A DNA stretch of 64,000 nt from Alcaligenaceae bacterium (lineage in GTDB: Bacteria > Pseudomonadota > Gammaproteobacteria > Burkholderiales > Burkholderiaceae_B): NCBI GenBank assembly GCA_013416445.1, contig JACCER010000004.1, positions 1-64,000 on the forward strand, given 5' to 3'. Positions 16,616 through 25,385 of the stretch are shown piece by piece; the first letter of the stretch is position 1, and each line of letters starts with the position of its first letter. A program made the position numbers and the translations under genes. The notes beneath the pieces were generated by a model. The model was not told the origin of the DNA, did no database searches, and saw only the letters and a program-made list of their open reading frames with translations.

Positions 16616-18028
16616 ATGGCTACAGAATCCGTATCTATCGTGTCGCACCCAGCCCAAACGACCAAAGACGATGTCGATTTGGCACGCGTACTCAGTGTCT
16701 ACACAATATGTTCGACCATCTGGCTGATCCTTGCAACAGCGGTTGGCGTTTTGCTTGCACTGAAATTTGTGCTTCCCGAGTTGGCCACCACCCCAACGTT
16801 GAGCTTCGGGCGATTACGGCCCATCCACACCAACGCCACCTTTTACGCATGGGCCAGCCCCGCGCTAATAGGTCTGGCGCTTTACATCGCCGCCAAAAGC
16901 TCTGGCACACGCCTCTACAGCGTGAAACTGGCGTGGGTAAGCTTGGCCTTGCTTAACTTTGCAGCCATCATGGGCACTGTTGCGCTGGATCTTGGCTTTA
17001 ACGACGGCGCACAGGAATACCGTGAATGGCTCTGGTGGATACGCGTTATTTTAGGCGCGGGCCTGGTCACGGCCGCCTGGAACATGATCGCCACGGTGGC
17101 CCGGCGCGAGGGCAAAAGCATTTATCTTTCCAACTGGTACACCATAGGCGGCACCCTTTGGACCATCATTATCGTACTGGTAACACTAGTGCCCTGGTAT
17201 CAACATGGTCTTGGCCAGGTCGGAGTACAAGGCTATTACATGCACAATGCCGTGGGCATGTGGTTCACACCGCTTTCCTTGGGCGTGTTTTATTATGCCT
17301 TGCCCAAAGTCATGAACCGACCGATCTATTCCTATTCGCTTGGCATCTTCGCGTTCTGGACCAATCTCCTGTTCTACCCATTGCTGGGCTCGCACCACTT
17401 CCTTTTCAGTCCGCTTCCTTGGTGGCTACAAACAACAGCCATCGTCGCCAGCGTGGCGATGCTTGTGCCGGTGTGGGGCGGTAGCGCCAACTACCTGATG
17501 ACCATGCGCGGTCACCCTGAGCGCTTGCATCGCACTCCAGCAATGTTTATTTTGGTCGGCGTGCTGGGCTACCTTCTGGGGTCCACTCAAGGCACGGTCG
17601 AAGCGTTTCGCTCGTTGCAGGAAGTATGGCACTTCACCAACTTTGCCGTAGGCCACTCTCATTTGACCATGTATGGTTTCATCACCTTCGCCATCTGGGG
17701 CGGCGTCTACGCACTACTGCCGCGCGCAACCGGAAAAGAGCCCAACAATCTGCTGCTGGGCATTCATTTCTGGCTGGCAACGGTAGGTATGCTGGTCTAC
17801 ATCCTGGCGCTATCGGTGGGTGGGACGATGCAAGGGCTAAGCTGGTTGCGCGGCGAACCCTTTATTCAATCCGTTGTCGCTATGGCGCCCTACTGGCTAT
17901 GGCGCTCGATCGGCGGCTCGCTGATGTTTCTCAGCCACCTGGTGTTCGCATGGAACGTATGGACCATGACATACAGGCGCACATCCAGCACCAGGCAAGC
18001 ACCTGTACCTGTTGCCGCAGGAGCATAG
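16616..18028 (+). CDS. ccoN: cbb3-type cytochrome c oxidase subunit I (CcoN)
   Basis: Catalytic haem-copper subunit that reduces O2 and pumps protons in the inner membrane. The 470-residue protein has about 12 helices and the expected His ligands: IHTNATFYAWASP in helix II (low-spin haem), HNAVGMWFTPLSLGVFYY (CuB site region), GSHHFLF (CuB) and VGHSHLTMYGF (haems). The sequence departs from the common CcoN wording in several of these loops, so it belongs to a divergent branch. First gene of a four-gene unit; ccoO starts 4 bases after its stop. Confidence 0.9.
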   Translation: MATESVSIVSHPAQTTKDDVDLARVLSVYTICSTIWLILATAVGVLLALKFVLPELATTPTLSFGRLRPIHTNATFYAWASPALIGLALYIAAKSSGTRLYSVKLAWVSLALLNFAAIMGTVALDLGFNDGAQEYREWLWWIRVILGAGLVTAAWNMIATVARREGKSIYLSNWYTIGGTLWTIIIVLVTLVPWYQHGLGQVGVQGYYMHNAVGMWFTPLSLGVFYYALPKVMNRPIYSYSLGIFAFWTNLLFYPLLGSHHFLFSPLPWWLQTTAIVASVAMLVPVWGGSANYLMTMRGHPERLHRTPAMFILVGVLGYLLGSTQGTVEAFRSLQEVWHFTNFAVGHSHLTMYGFITFAIWGGVYALLPRATGKEPNNLLLGIHFWLATVGMLVYILALSVGGTMQGLSWLRGEPFIQSVVAMAPYWLWRSIGGSLMFLSHLVFAWNVWTMTYRRTSSTRQAPVPVAAGA

Positions 18029-18032
18029 CGAT

Positions 18033-19007
18033 ATGGACAACAAATTACTTGCCATTGCCGGCGGCTCAACGCTTTTGTATATGGTGCTGTCGACGCTGAT
18101 GGCCATTTTGCCTGGCATTGAACTGTCAGCCGTACCGCCCGGCCCTAACGTGCACGACTTGACACTGCTACAGCAGCGCGGCAGGCAGGTCTATGTCAGC
18201 GAGGGCTGTGCCTACTGCCATACCCAGCAAGTCAGGCCATTAGCAGTAGACCAGGTATTCGGACGCCCTTCGGCGCCGGGTGATTTCGCATTCAGCACCC
18301 CTGAACTGCTGGGCTCTGAACGCACTGGCCCGGACCTGACCAATATTGGCAAGCGTCAAAGCAGTGAAATCTGGCAATATATGCATTTATACAACCCGCG
18401 TTCGGTCGTGCCGCAATCGGTCATGCCGTCGTTCCCATGGTTATTCAAGGTCGTGGACGAGGCGCCCAAAGACATACAGGCGGTGCCTATCCCCAAGAAA
18501 TATGCGCCGCCACGGGGTGCCGTTATCCCCAGCCGCGACGCGCAAGCCCTGGTTGCCTACTTATTGTCGCTGAAACAACCCGAACTACCCAATAACAAGC
18601 CGCTTGCAGCCTCTGCCACCAAGCCCGCGCAAGCCGCAGCCCATGCACCCGCCCCTGGCAATACTACACTTACGTTTGACGCCGCCAATGGCCTCAAGCT
18701 CTTCGCCACCAACTGCGCCTCGTGTCACGGCGCACAAGGAGCAGGCGTTCCCGGCGTTTTCCCACCACTGGCGGGCAACCCGGTCGTGAACGCCCCTGAT
18801 CCAACTGAGCACATTATCGTAGTACTGCAGGGCCTGCATGGGAAAAGCATAGCCGGCACAAGCTATGCTGCACAAATGCCTTCATTCGCAGCGCAACTGT
18901 CTGATGCCGAAATCGCCGATATCATTGGCCATGAACGCAGCTCTTGGGGCAACCATGCTCCTACCCCGACCGCCAAGGATGTCGCCCAGATACGGGCGCA
19001 AAAATAG
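18033..19007 (+). CDS. ccoO: CcoO fused to an additional C-terminal cytochrome c domain
   Basis: 324 residues. The N-terminal membrane anchor (about 7-27) and haem site CAYCH (C59-H63) with the distal Met region (VMPSFPW, about 130-136) form the mono-haem CcoO subunit. After a Pro/Ala linker (185-212) comes a second cytochrome c domain with CASCH (C228-H232) and a likely Met ligand in QMPSFAAQ near 285. Normal CcoO stops near residue 205, so the added domain probably replaces part of the missing CcoP in feeding electrons to CcoN. Start at 18033 is set by AGGAG; an in-frame ATG 21 bases upstream lies inside ccoN. Confidence 0.85.
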   Translation: MDNKLLAIAGGSTLLYMVLSTLMAILPGIELSAVPPGPNVHDLTLLQQRGRQVYVSEGCAYCHTQQVRPLAVDQVFGRPSAPGDFAFSTPELLGSERTGPDLTNIGKRQSSEIWQYMHLYNPRSVVPQSVMPSFPWLFKVVDEAPKDIQAVPIPKKYAPPRGAVIPSRDAQALVAYLLSLKQPELPNNKPLAASATKPAQAAAHAPAPGNTTLTFDAANGLKLFATNCASCHGAQGAGVPGVFPPLAGNPVVNAPDPTEHIIVVLQGLHGKSIAGTSYAAQMPSFAAQLSDAEIADIIGHERSSWGNHAPTPTAKDVAQIRAQK

Positions 19008-19020
19008 GAGAGCCAAAAGC

Positions 19021-19188
19021 ATGATGACGCATCATCTTTCAGGGCCGCTGATCGGCAACATCATCATCATCGTTGTCTTCGGCCTGGGAACGATAGCCTG
19101 CTTTATTGCGGCTATCGCAATGTTGTTGCACCCGAAAGAAAAAAACAAAGATCATCCGAAATACCGCGTATTACGCGATGATCGATAA
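19021..19188 (+). CDS. Small membrane subunit-like protein of the cbb3 operon
   Basis: 55 residues with a single membrane helix (GPLIGNIIIIVVFGLGTIAC, continuing to AMLL) and a short basic cytoplasmic tail (HPKEKNKDHPKYR). GGAGAG precedes the ATGATG. Size, single helix and place after ccoO resemble CcoQ, the small accessory subunit of cbb3 oxidases, but the sequence shows no specific CcoQ motif. The next gene begins 12 bases on with AAGGAG. Confidence 0.65.
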   Translation: MMTHHLSGPLIGNIIIIVVFGLGTIACFIAAIAMLLHPKEKNKDHPKYRVLRDDR

Positions 19189-19200
19189 GGAGCTGGCTTC

Positions 19201-19650
19201 ATGGCTGAAACATCTCGCATCTGCATTTACCTGGACGATAGCGCCGAACCCATCGCCGACTACCAGCCGCCGGTAACCGTTAACCTCAATACCCGTGGGT
19301 TGCCGGATGGCAAACATCAGTTGCGAATCGAGGCGCGCAATCATTCTGGCCATATCGGGGTGCGCAACGTGCCCTTTCAGGTACGCAATGGCCCCGGCAT
19401 TACTGTGACAGGGCTACAAGACAACACCATTGTGCATGGCGAACTGAACTTCACCGTTAATGCATTCGGCGCCGAAGAGCCGTTTGAGCCGCGCCAGGCC
19501 GAATCGCCGTCGCCCATACCGGTATGGCTATGGGTACTGTCGTTGGCCATCGTTGCCTGGTCGGCATGGTATGCAGCGGTATTGTGGGAGCCTCCGCCTA
19601 TGTTCGCCAATACGCCGACCTATGTTCAGGGCACTATGTGGCAGCACTGA
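19201..19650 (+). CDS. Ig-like, tail-anchored protein of the cbb3 operon
   Basis: 149 residues. Residues 1-95 look like a small beta-sandwich (GLPDGKHQLRIEARNHSGH, VRNVPFQVRNGPGITV), then a Pro-rich joint and one membrane helix (IPVWLWVLSLAIVAWSAWYA, about 112-131) and a short tail. No haem motif. In location it takes the place of ccoP, but it carries no cytochrome domain. There is no N-terminal signal, so topology is uncertain; it may be an assembly or stability factor of the oxidase. Not a family I can name. Confidence 0.65.
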   Translation: MAETSRICIYLDDSAEPIADYQPPVTVNLNTRGLPDGKHQLRIEARNHSGHIGVRNVPFQVRNGPGITVTGLQDNTIVHGELNFTVNAFGAEEPFEPRQAESPSPIPVWLWVLSLAIVAWSAWYAAVLWEPPPMFANTPTYVQGTMWQH

Positions 19651-19802
19651 TGCAGAGAGTTCCAGTCGTCGCGTGGTCGTACCTCTTCCGGCCTATGAAT
19701 GCGTTAAAAATAAAGATCCGACACTGTTTCAATCAAATTAGATAGTCGAAACGATAATTAGGCCTTAAGCTGTATCGCTCAGCAACAGGAGAGGTCTTGA
19801 AT

Positions 19803-21227
19803 ATGGTTAGCAACGATGTGGTTGCCATGAGCGCCGTGGCATTGATGGCAGCAATCCACAAGCGTGAGTTGTCTTGTGTAGAGGTCATGGAAGCTTACCT
19901 GGGCCGTATTGCCGCACGCAACCCACAACACAATGCTTTAGTGGCAATGCGCGATGCTTCGCAGTTGCTAGAAGAAGCGAGCGAACAAGATCGCGCGCTT
20001 GGGCGTGGCGATACATGCGGCATGTTGCACGGTTTCCCCATGGCCCCAAAGGACCTTCAGCCGGTAGCCGGTATGGCCAGCACGCGAGGGTCATTGGTAT
20101 TCAAAGACAATATTCCCGATACCGACGCGCAAGTCGTTGCTCGCATGCGTAGCGCAGGTGCGCTATTTGTTGGGCGTTCGAACACGCCAGAATTTGGCTT
20201 AGGCGGCCATACTTACAATTCCATTTACGGCATTACCGGCAATGCTTATGATCCAGCCCTGTCAGCAGGCGGAAGCAGCGGCGGCGCTGGTGTCGCCGTG
20301 TCGATGCAAATGCTGCCTTTTGCCGATGGCAGCGACATGATGGGGTCCTTGCGCACGCCTGCCGCCTTCAACGGTATTTATGGCTTGCGCACGACGCCAG
20401 GGTTGATACCTAATGGCGTGCAAGATGCCTCTGTCACGCCCACCCTGTCTGTCTTGGGGCCAATGGCAAGATCCATCCCGGATCTTGCCCTGCTCTTGTC
20501 CGTAATGGCCGATTTCCCTAAAAAGCTGCCCTTTAAGCCTATGGCACAAACGGCTGCATACACAGAACCGCTGCTGCGTGACTTCCGCGGCACACGCGCT
20601 GCCTGGCTGGGGAACCTGAATGGGCGTTTGGCATTTGAGGCTGGCGTGCTTGATGCATGTACGGCTGCATTGCCATTGTTCAACGCTATAGGCTGTCAGG
20701 TCGAGCACCATGTCCCGCAGTTCGACTATGACGCTTTATGGCAGTCGTGGATCGATCTGCGCAGCCATCTTTTTTATCGGGCCAACGCTGAAACACTAAG
20801 TGTCGAGCAGCACTTTGCAATGATCAAGCCCGAAGCACAGTGGGAATTCCAGCGTGGGAAGCGCTTGGCGGCTGATCAGGTGGATTCGGCCAAGCATATC
20901 CGCAGCCAGTGGCAAGCCTTGCTGGACGAGGTTTTCACACGTTACGACTATCTGCTTGTGCCGTCAGCACAGGCTTTCCCTTTTGAAGTTGCACAACACT
21001 GGCCCTCTGTGATCGACGGACGAAGCATGGACACCTATCATCGCTGGATGGAGGTCGTGATACTGGCGTCGATGGCAGGAGCGCCAGCGTTAAGCGTGCC
21101 AGTTGGCGATCCGAAAGTCGGCCGTGGGGCCGGCATACAGATTATTGCGCGTCCAGATGCCGAGTTGGCAATCATGCAACTAGGGCATGCCTACGATCAG
21201 GCCCGTGGAAATCCGGCTGCAAGCTAA
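19803..21227 (+). CDS. Amidase-signature family hydrolase
   Basis: 474 residues. The Ser-cisSer-Lys site is visible: Lys in APKDLQP (about 80), the cis-Ser in AGGSSGGAG (about 157) and the nucleophile region ADGSDMMGSLRTPAAFNGIY (about 177). The DMMGSLR wording is the variant seen in many proteobacterial amidases. ATG at 19803 lies eight bases after GGAGAGG; the TTG six bases earlier is too close to the site. The family splits amides of very diverse substrates, so the target is open. Monocistronic. Confidence 0.85.
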   Translation: MVSNDVVAMSAVALMAAIHKRELSCVEVMEAYLGRIAARNPQHNALVAMRDASQLLEEASEQDRALGRGDTCGMLHGFPMAPKDLQPVAGMASTRGSLVFKDNIPDTDAQVVARMRSAGALFVGRSNTPEFGLGGHTYNSIYGITGNAYDPALSAGGSSGGAGVAVSMQMLPFADGSDMMGSLRTPAAFNGIYGLRTTPGLIPNGVQDASVTPTLSVLGPMARSIPDLALLLSVMADFPKKLPFKPMAQTAAYTEPLLRDFRGTRAAWLGNLNGRLAFEAGVLDACTAALPLFNAIGCQVEHHVPQFDYDALWQSWIDLRSHLFYRANAETLSVEQHFAMIKPEAQWEFQRGKRLAADQVDSAKHIRSQWQALLDEVFTRYDYLLVPSAQAFPFEVAQHWPSVIDGRSMDTYHRWMEVVILASMAGAPALSVPVGDPKVGRGAGIQIIARPDAELAIMQLGHAYDQARGNPAAS

Positions 21228-21346
21228 GCCTGTTTCCATCACCACCGAAATGACTGAAGCCAGCCTAATGTCCGATTGACCCTTCTTGGCCCAGCCCCTA
21301 TGCTGCCGGTATCGCCTTCGTAGGCATGGGCGCCAAGGAGAGCAGC

Positions 21347-22354
21347 ATGCGACATCTTGCCGTAACGATATTGCTGGCCATATTTAGCACTGTACCGATG
21401 GCACAGAGCCTGGATTGGGGAAGCGTCTTGCAGCAAGGCGTAAACGAAGTCATTCGATCAATAAATAATCCGCCTGCGCCGGCTCCATCCTCGCCCCGGC
21501 CGATTTACAAGCCCTCAACACCCTCTTCATCCCCACCTTCGCCAGCACCCAAGGCTAGCAAGGCGCGATCAGCCTCGGAACAGAAGGTGGATGCCAGCAT
21601 CGCGGATATGCATGGCACTCCCGCCAAGTTTCGGACCTTTTTCAATCAGCTCAAGAAGGCGGTCGCTGCGTCCGATAAGCGAGCGTTGGCAAAAATGATC
21701 AACTACCCTTTGAGCGTCACACGTGATGACATGAAGATATTCACGGAAAAAGACTTTATCGATAACTACGAGGGTATCTTTACGCCTTCCGTCATTGCGG
21801 CAATAAAGAAACAATCCTATGCTGATTTGTTTGTTAAATCTTCAGGTGTAGGGGTAGGCAGCGGTCTGCTTTGGTTCAGAGGTATCTGTATGGACCAGTC
21901 TTGTACCCAAAATCGGCGGGTTCCCAAGATAGTGGCCGTTAATACGCCGGCTACGGAATCAAACACGGCAATGCCAGTGCCCGCCCAGCCCCCCGCGCCT
22001 GCTCAGCGTGCTGGCGCCCAGGTCATCGCAGGCGTATCGCTACCTATAGATCCGGTTCCAGGCGAATTTGGGTCATGCAAGAATATACCGGCCCAATCCG
22101 GGCCTGGCTTGCTGACCATCACTGGCTCTCTTGAGACAGATGACACACACTGTTATCGTCTTGCCGGGCGTAATGGCCAGACAATACACATTGAACTGAT
22201 ATCGGTAGCCGCCGGATTCAACATTGTCGATCTAGCAGAAAATAGATACGAGCTAGAATTCAAAGCCAAGAATCAGCCCTATGACATCATGCTGGCCCAC
22301 ACCTTTCCCCACTCACGACTAGATCACTATAAGCTTCACATTGCGTTTAAGTAG
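21347..22354 (+). CDS. Secreted protein with Pro/Ser-rich linker, unknown function
   Basis: Start at 21347 matches AAGGAG; an ATG at 21326 would place charged residues ahead of the signal peptide. Signal peptide MRHLAVTILLAIFSTVPMAQ, then a Pro/Ser-rich linker (about 40-75). Two possible folded regions follow: one at 80-180 with a DUF4440/NTF2-flavoured pattern (FRTFFNQLKKAVAASDKRAL; FTEKDFIDNYEGIF) and one at 240-335 with Cys pairs. Five Cys suggest periplasmic disulfides. Family not recognised. Confidence 0.65.
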   Translation: MRHLAVTILLAIFSTVPMAQSLDWGSVLQQGVNEVIRSINNPPAPAPSSPRPIYKPSTPSSSPPSPAPKASKARSASEQKVDASIADMHGTPAKFRTFFNQLKKAVAASDKRALAKMINYPLSVTRDDMKIFTEKDFIDNYEGIFTPSVIAAIKKQSYADLFVKSSGVGVGSGLLWFRGICMDQSCTQNRRVPKIVAVNTPATESNTAMPVPAQPPAPAQRAGAQVIAGVSLPIDPVPGEFGSCKNIPAQSGPGLLTITGSLETDDTHCYRLAGRNGQTIHIELISVAAGFNIVDLAENRYELEFKAKNQPYDIMLAHTFPHSRLDHYKLHIAFK

Positions 22355-22361
22355 AAGGCAA

Positions 22362-22387
22362 CGGTCTGATGGTCAAGGTTCAGACCG
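22362..22387. terminator. Hairpin between convergent genes
   Basis: CGGTCTGA (22362-22369) and TCAGACCG (22380-22387) form a perfect 8-bp stem with a 10-base loop, 8 bases after the preceding stop codon. No T run follows, so termination strength is doubtful. Confidence 0.4.
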
Positions 22388-22470
22388 CTGAGATGATGGC
22401 TATTGAATTATGCCTGCGGCTTGTAGGGTTGCAGCGTTGGCTACAAAAACACCAAACACACAGGCTGCCT

Positions 22471-23406
22471 TCAAGCGCCTGGCTTGGTGGCCTTGACCAT
22501 GGTCATGGCAGCGGCAATCATGCTGCCCATATCGCCCATGTTGGCGGGCAATATCAAGGTGTTGTTTTTCTGGGCGACTTCCTTGAAGGCATCCACATAG
22601 CGTTCGGCCACGCTCAGGTTGACAGCATCCATGCCGCCAGGCGACTGAGTGGCCCGCGCAACCCGTTCCAGGGACTCGGCAGTAGCCTGCGCGATGGTCA
22701 GCAGTGCCTGGGCTTCACCTTGGGCATAGTTGATCATGGATTGCTGCTCGCCTTCGGACTTGAGGATGGCCGCCTGGCGATTCCCCTGGGCGATATTGAT
22801 ATCTTCCTGTTTTTTGCCCTCGGATTCAGTCACCAGCGCCCGTTTAGTGCGTTCCGCGGTGATTTGCAATTGCATGGCTCGCAAGATTTCGTCCGGAGGA
22901 GTCAAATCGCTGATCTCGTAGCGTAGTACCTTGACGCCCCAGTTGGTGGCAGCTTCGTCCAGTGCCTTCACTACGGCCACATTGATCAGGTCACGCTTCT
23001 CGAAGGTCTCGTCCATTTCCAGCTTACCGATTACCGAACGCAATGACGTCTGGGCCAGATTTGAAATAGCCAACACGTAATTGGTCGAGCCATAGGAGGC
23101 CTGCCGTGGGTCTGTGACCTGATAGTAAAGCACCCCATCGACCTTCAACTGAGTGTTGTCTTTGGTTATGCAAACTTGGCTGTCGACATCCAGCACCATT
23201 TCTTTAAGCGAATGGCGATATGCTACCTTTTCCAGGAAGGGAACGGTAAACCCCAGCCCAGGCGAAAGTGTGCGATCGAATTTCCCCAAGCGTTCTACCA
23301 CTGCGGCATGCTGCTGAGGCACAATCTGAATTGTGGATTTAATGATGACAAACACAACCAGAGCCGCGATTATCCAAAAAGCCAGCGTCATGACATAAGC
23401 GTCCAT
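22471..23406 (-). CDS. qmcA: SPFH/stomatin-family membrane protein (QmcA-like)
   Basis: 311 residues: one N-terminal membrane helix (about 6-26), the SPFH/band-7 domain (QIVPQQHAAVVERLGKFDRT to about 200) and a coiled-coil Ala/Glu/Gln tail that drives oligomerisation. Family members form large ring or cage assemblies in membrane microdomains, and QmcA associates with the FtsH/HflKC protease system in E. coli. The NfeD gene directly upstream is the usual partner (QmcA-YbbJ pair). Confidence 0.85.
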   Translation of the reverse strand: MDAYVMTLAFWIIAALVVFVIIKSTIQIVPQQHAAVVERLGKFDRTLSPGLGFTVPFLEKVAYRHSLKEMVLDVDSQVCITKDNTQLKVDGVLYYQVTDPRQASYGSTNYVLAISNLAQTSLRSVIGKLEMDETFEKRDLINVAVVKALDEAATNWGVKVLRYEISDLTPPDEILRAMQLQITAERTKRALVTESEGKKQEDINIAQGNRQAAILKSEGEQQSMINYAQGEAQALLTIAQATAESLERVARATQSPGGMDAVNLSVAERYVDAFKEVAQKNNTLILPANMGDMGSMIAAAMTMVKATKPGA

Positions 23407-23454
23407 ACGGAATCCAATAAGAAAAAAGAGGGAAGCATTTGGGATTCCAAATAC

Positions 23455-23895
23455 TTAATGTTGAGTATCTATTACAGGATACTGACCTGGACGCAAGATT
23501 AGCGTCAGGCCTTGCACTGTTTGAATATAGTGTTCACCGGGCTGTGCAGGCTGACCGACATCTATGCGCGCGCTCCAGTTGGCTCCCCGATAAAACACCC
23601 TGGCTTGGCCGTTTTCGTCCCAAGCGTCTACCATGACGCGCTGGCCTATATCTTGCACCACATTGGGATTGGATTGCGTAGCCATGCGCACCCTGGACCG
23701 GCGGCGACGATAAAGCAGCGTCCACCCTGCCAACGATACGACCAAGCCACTGGCAATTTGCCACACCAAAGACAATCCCGCGTACGCCGCCAAGCCTGAT
23801 GCCGCCAGGCCCAGCGCCACCAGCAGCAAATAAAAGGTGCCTGTTGCCATTTCCAGCAACAGGAATAGCCCAGCCACACCCAACCAAAACCACAT
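23455..23895 (-). CDS. ybbJ: NfeD-family short membrane protein (YbbJ-like)
   Basis: 146 residues: two or three membrane helices in residues 1-62 (FWLGVAGLFLLLEMATGTFY) and a soluble C-terminal domain that should be the OB-fold (GQRVMVDAWDENGQARVFYR; then GANWSARI), which is the mark of NfeD1b proteins. It pairs with the stomatin-like gene 48 bases downstream, as in many bacteria, and is thought to help assemble or anchor the SPFH complex. Confidence 0.85.
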   Translation of the reverse strand: MWFWLGVAGLFLLLEMATGTFYLLLVALGLAASGLAAYAGLSLVWQIASGLVVSLAGWTLLYRRRRSRVRMATQSNPNVVQDIGQRVMVDAWDENGQARVFYRGANWSARIDVGQPAQPGEHYIQTVQGLTLILRPGQYPVIDTQH

Positions 23896-23964
23896 GCCAG
23901 ACTCCTTATGAATTGCTTCTATTTTGACACATTAAGACATTTGTAAGAAAACCTATTGATCGCA

Positions 23965-23998
23965 GGCTGGATTGACACCGTCAGGCGCGTAATCCAGC
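23965..23998. repeat. REP-like palindrome, copy 1 (degenerate)
   Basis: GGCTGGATTGACACCGTCAG followed by GCGCGTAATCCAGC. Same layout as the other copies but with GGCTGGATT...AATCCAGC as outer arms. It lies in the 353-bp gap between nfeD and the TAXI receptor gene; the remainder of this gap shows no gene. Confidence 0.6.
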
Positions 23999-24248
23999 AC
24001 CGGCAATCCGAGCGTATCCAAACTTGTGCCATGCGCGCTAATCCCGCCAATAAACAGGTTCAAGCAAGTACCATTCGTATTAACCCCACTCTTAATAAGC
24101 TCAAAACACTTTCTTTCCCAAATACTAATTGGTAGCATTGCCAACTTAGGGCAAACTGCCTTGAGTAAAATTTAACTACTACGCCCTACAACTATAAGGA
24201 TAGTGCCCATGTACTGCATCCAGTTCCGGGCACGGCAACGGAGAGACT

Positions 24249-25379
24249 ATGAATCTAGCTAAACTCGCACTCGCTACAGCAGCTTGCCTGGCAATAAGCG
24301 CCCCTACGGCATTTGCCCAAAAACTGCCCGACACCATGTCATGGACAGCCTACGACGTAGGTTCCGCCGGTTACGCTGAAGCTTCCGCCATTGCCGACGC
24401 ATTTGGTAAAAAATTTGGCACTAAAATTCGTATCCAGCCTTCCGGCTCTTCCATAGGGCGCCTGCAGCCCATATTGACCAAGCGGGCCGACCTCGGCTTT
24501 CTGGCGACTGAAACCTTCTTTGCCACAGAAGGCATCCACGATTTCGCCGCGCGCCGCTGGGGCCCCCAAGACTTGCGCGTGCTTGCTGGCCGACCCGCTT
24601 CAATTGGCGTCTTTACCTCTAAAGAAAGCGGTATCAAAAAAATATCCGACTTGAAAGGCAAACGTCTGGCTTTGGTCGTGGGCAACCCTTCCCTCAACGT
24701 AAAATGCGAGGCATTCCTGGCCTTTGCAAACATGGACCTGAAGGACGTCGTTCCTACCTTGTTCCCTACGTATAGCGCAGCCATGAGCTCGGTCCTCAAA
24801 GACGAAGCCGATGCATCGTGCACTACAACCACCCCCAGCCAGGTATACGAACTCGAGTCCTCTCCCAAGGGTATCCTCTGGATAGACACCCCCGCCAACG
24901 ATAAAGAAGGCTGGAAACGTCTTTCCCATGTTGCGCCCTTCTTGCAGCCATTCACAGAAACGCTAGGTGCGGGCATCAGCGCCGAAAAACCCGTTGCAAT
25001 CGCGGCCTATCGCTACCCCACGCTGGTTACGCGTGCCGACATGACCGACGACCTGGCCTATGCCTTTACCAAGGCCACAGACGAAACCTTTGATATTTAC
25101 AAAGACGCCACCGCCGTCATGAGTCGCTGGTCCATGGATGTAGCCGGCACACCCGCCGCTGACGCTCCCTTCCACAACGGCGCCATTCGCTATCTTAAAG
25201 AACGCGGCATCTGGACTGACGAACACCAGGCCTGGAATGACAAGCGCACGGCACGACTGAACGCGCTCATGGCTGCATGGCCTAAAGCTGTCGAAGAAGG
25301 CAAAGGAAAAACTGACGAAGAATTCGCCACGATCTGGGAACAGCGCCGCAGCAAAGTGCTAAGTGAACTTGCTCAGTAA
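24249..25379 (+). CDS. TAXI-family TRAP transporter receptor
   Basis: Periplasmic solute receptor, 376 residues, with a signal peptide (to APTAFA, residue 23) and the TAXI start: WTAYDVGSAGYAEASAIADA, then IQPSGSSIGRLQPI. GGAGAG precedes the ATG. The membrane component lies 6 bases downstream, so the two form one transporter operon. TAXI systems take up organic acids or amino acids by ion gradient; the ligand cannot be inferred. Confidence 0.85.
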   Translation: MNLAKLALATAACLAISAPTAFAQKLPDTMSWTAYDVGSAGYAEASAIADAFGKKFGTKIRIQPSGSSIGRLQPILTKRADLGFLATETFFATEGIHDFAARRWGPQDLRVLAGRPASIGVFTSKESGIKKISDLKGKRLALVVGNPSLNVKCEAFLAFANMDLKDVVPTLFPTYSAAMSSVLKDEADASCTTTTPSQVYELESSPKGILWIDTPANDKEGWKRLSHVAPFLQPFTETLGAGISAEKPVAIAAYRYPTLVTRADMTDDLAYAFTKATDETFDIYKDATAVMSRWSMDVAGTPAADAPFHNGAIRYLKERGIWTDEHQAWNDKRTARLNALMAAWPKAVEEGKGKTDEEFATIWEQRRSKVLSELAQ

Positions 25380-25385
25380 GAAACC

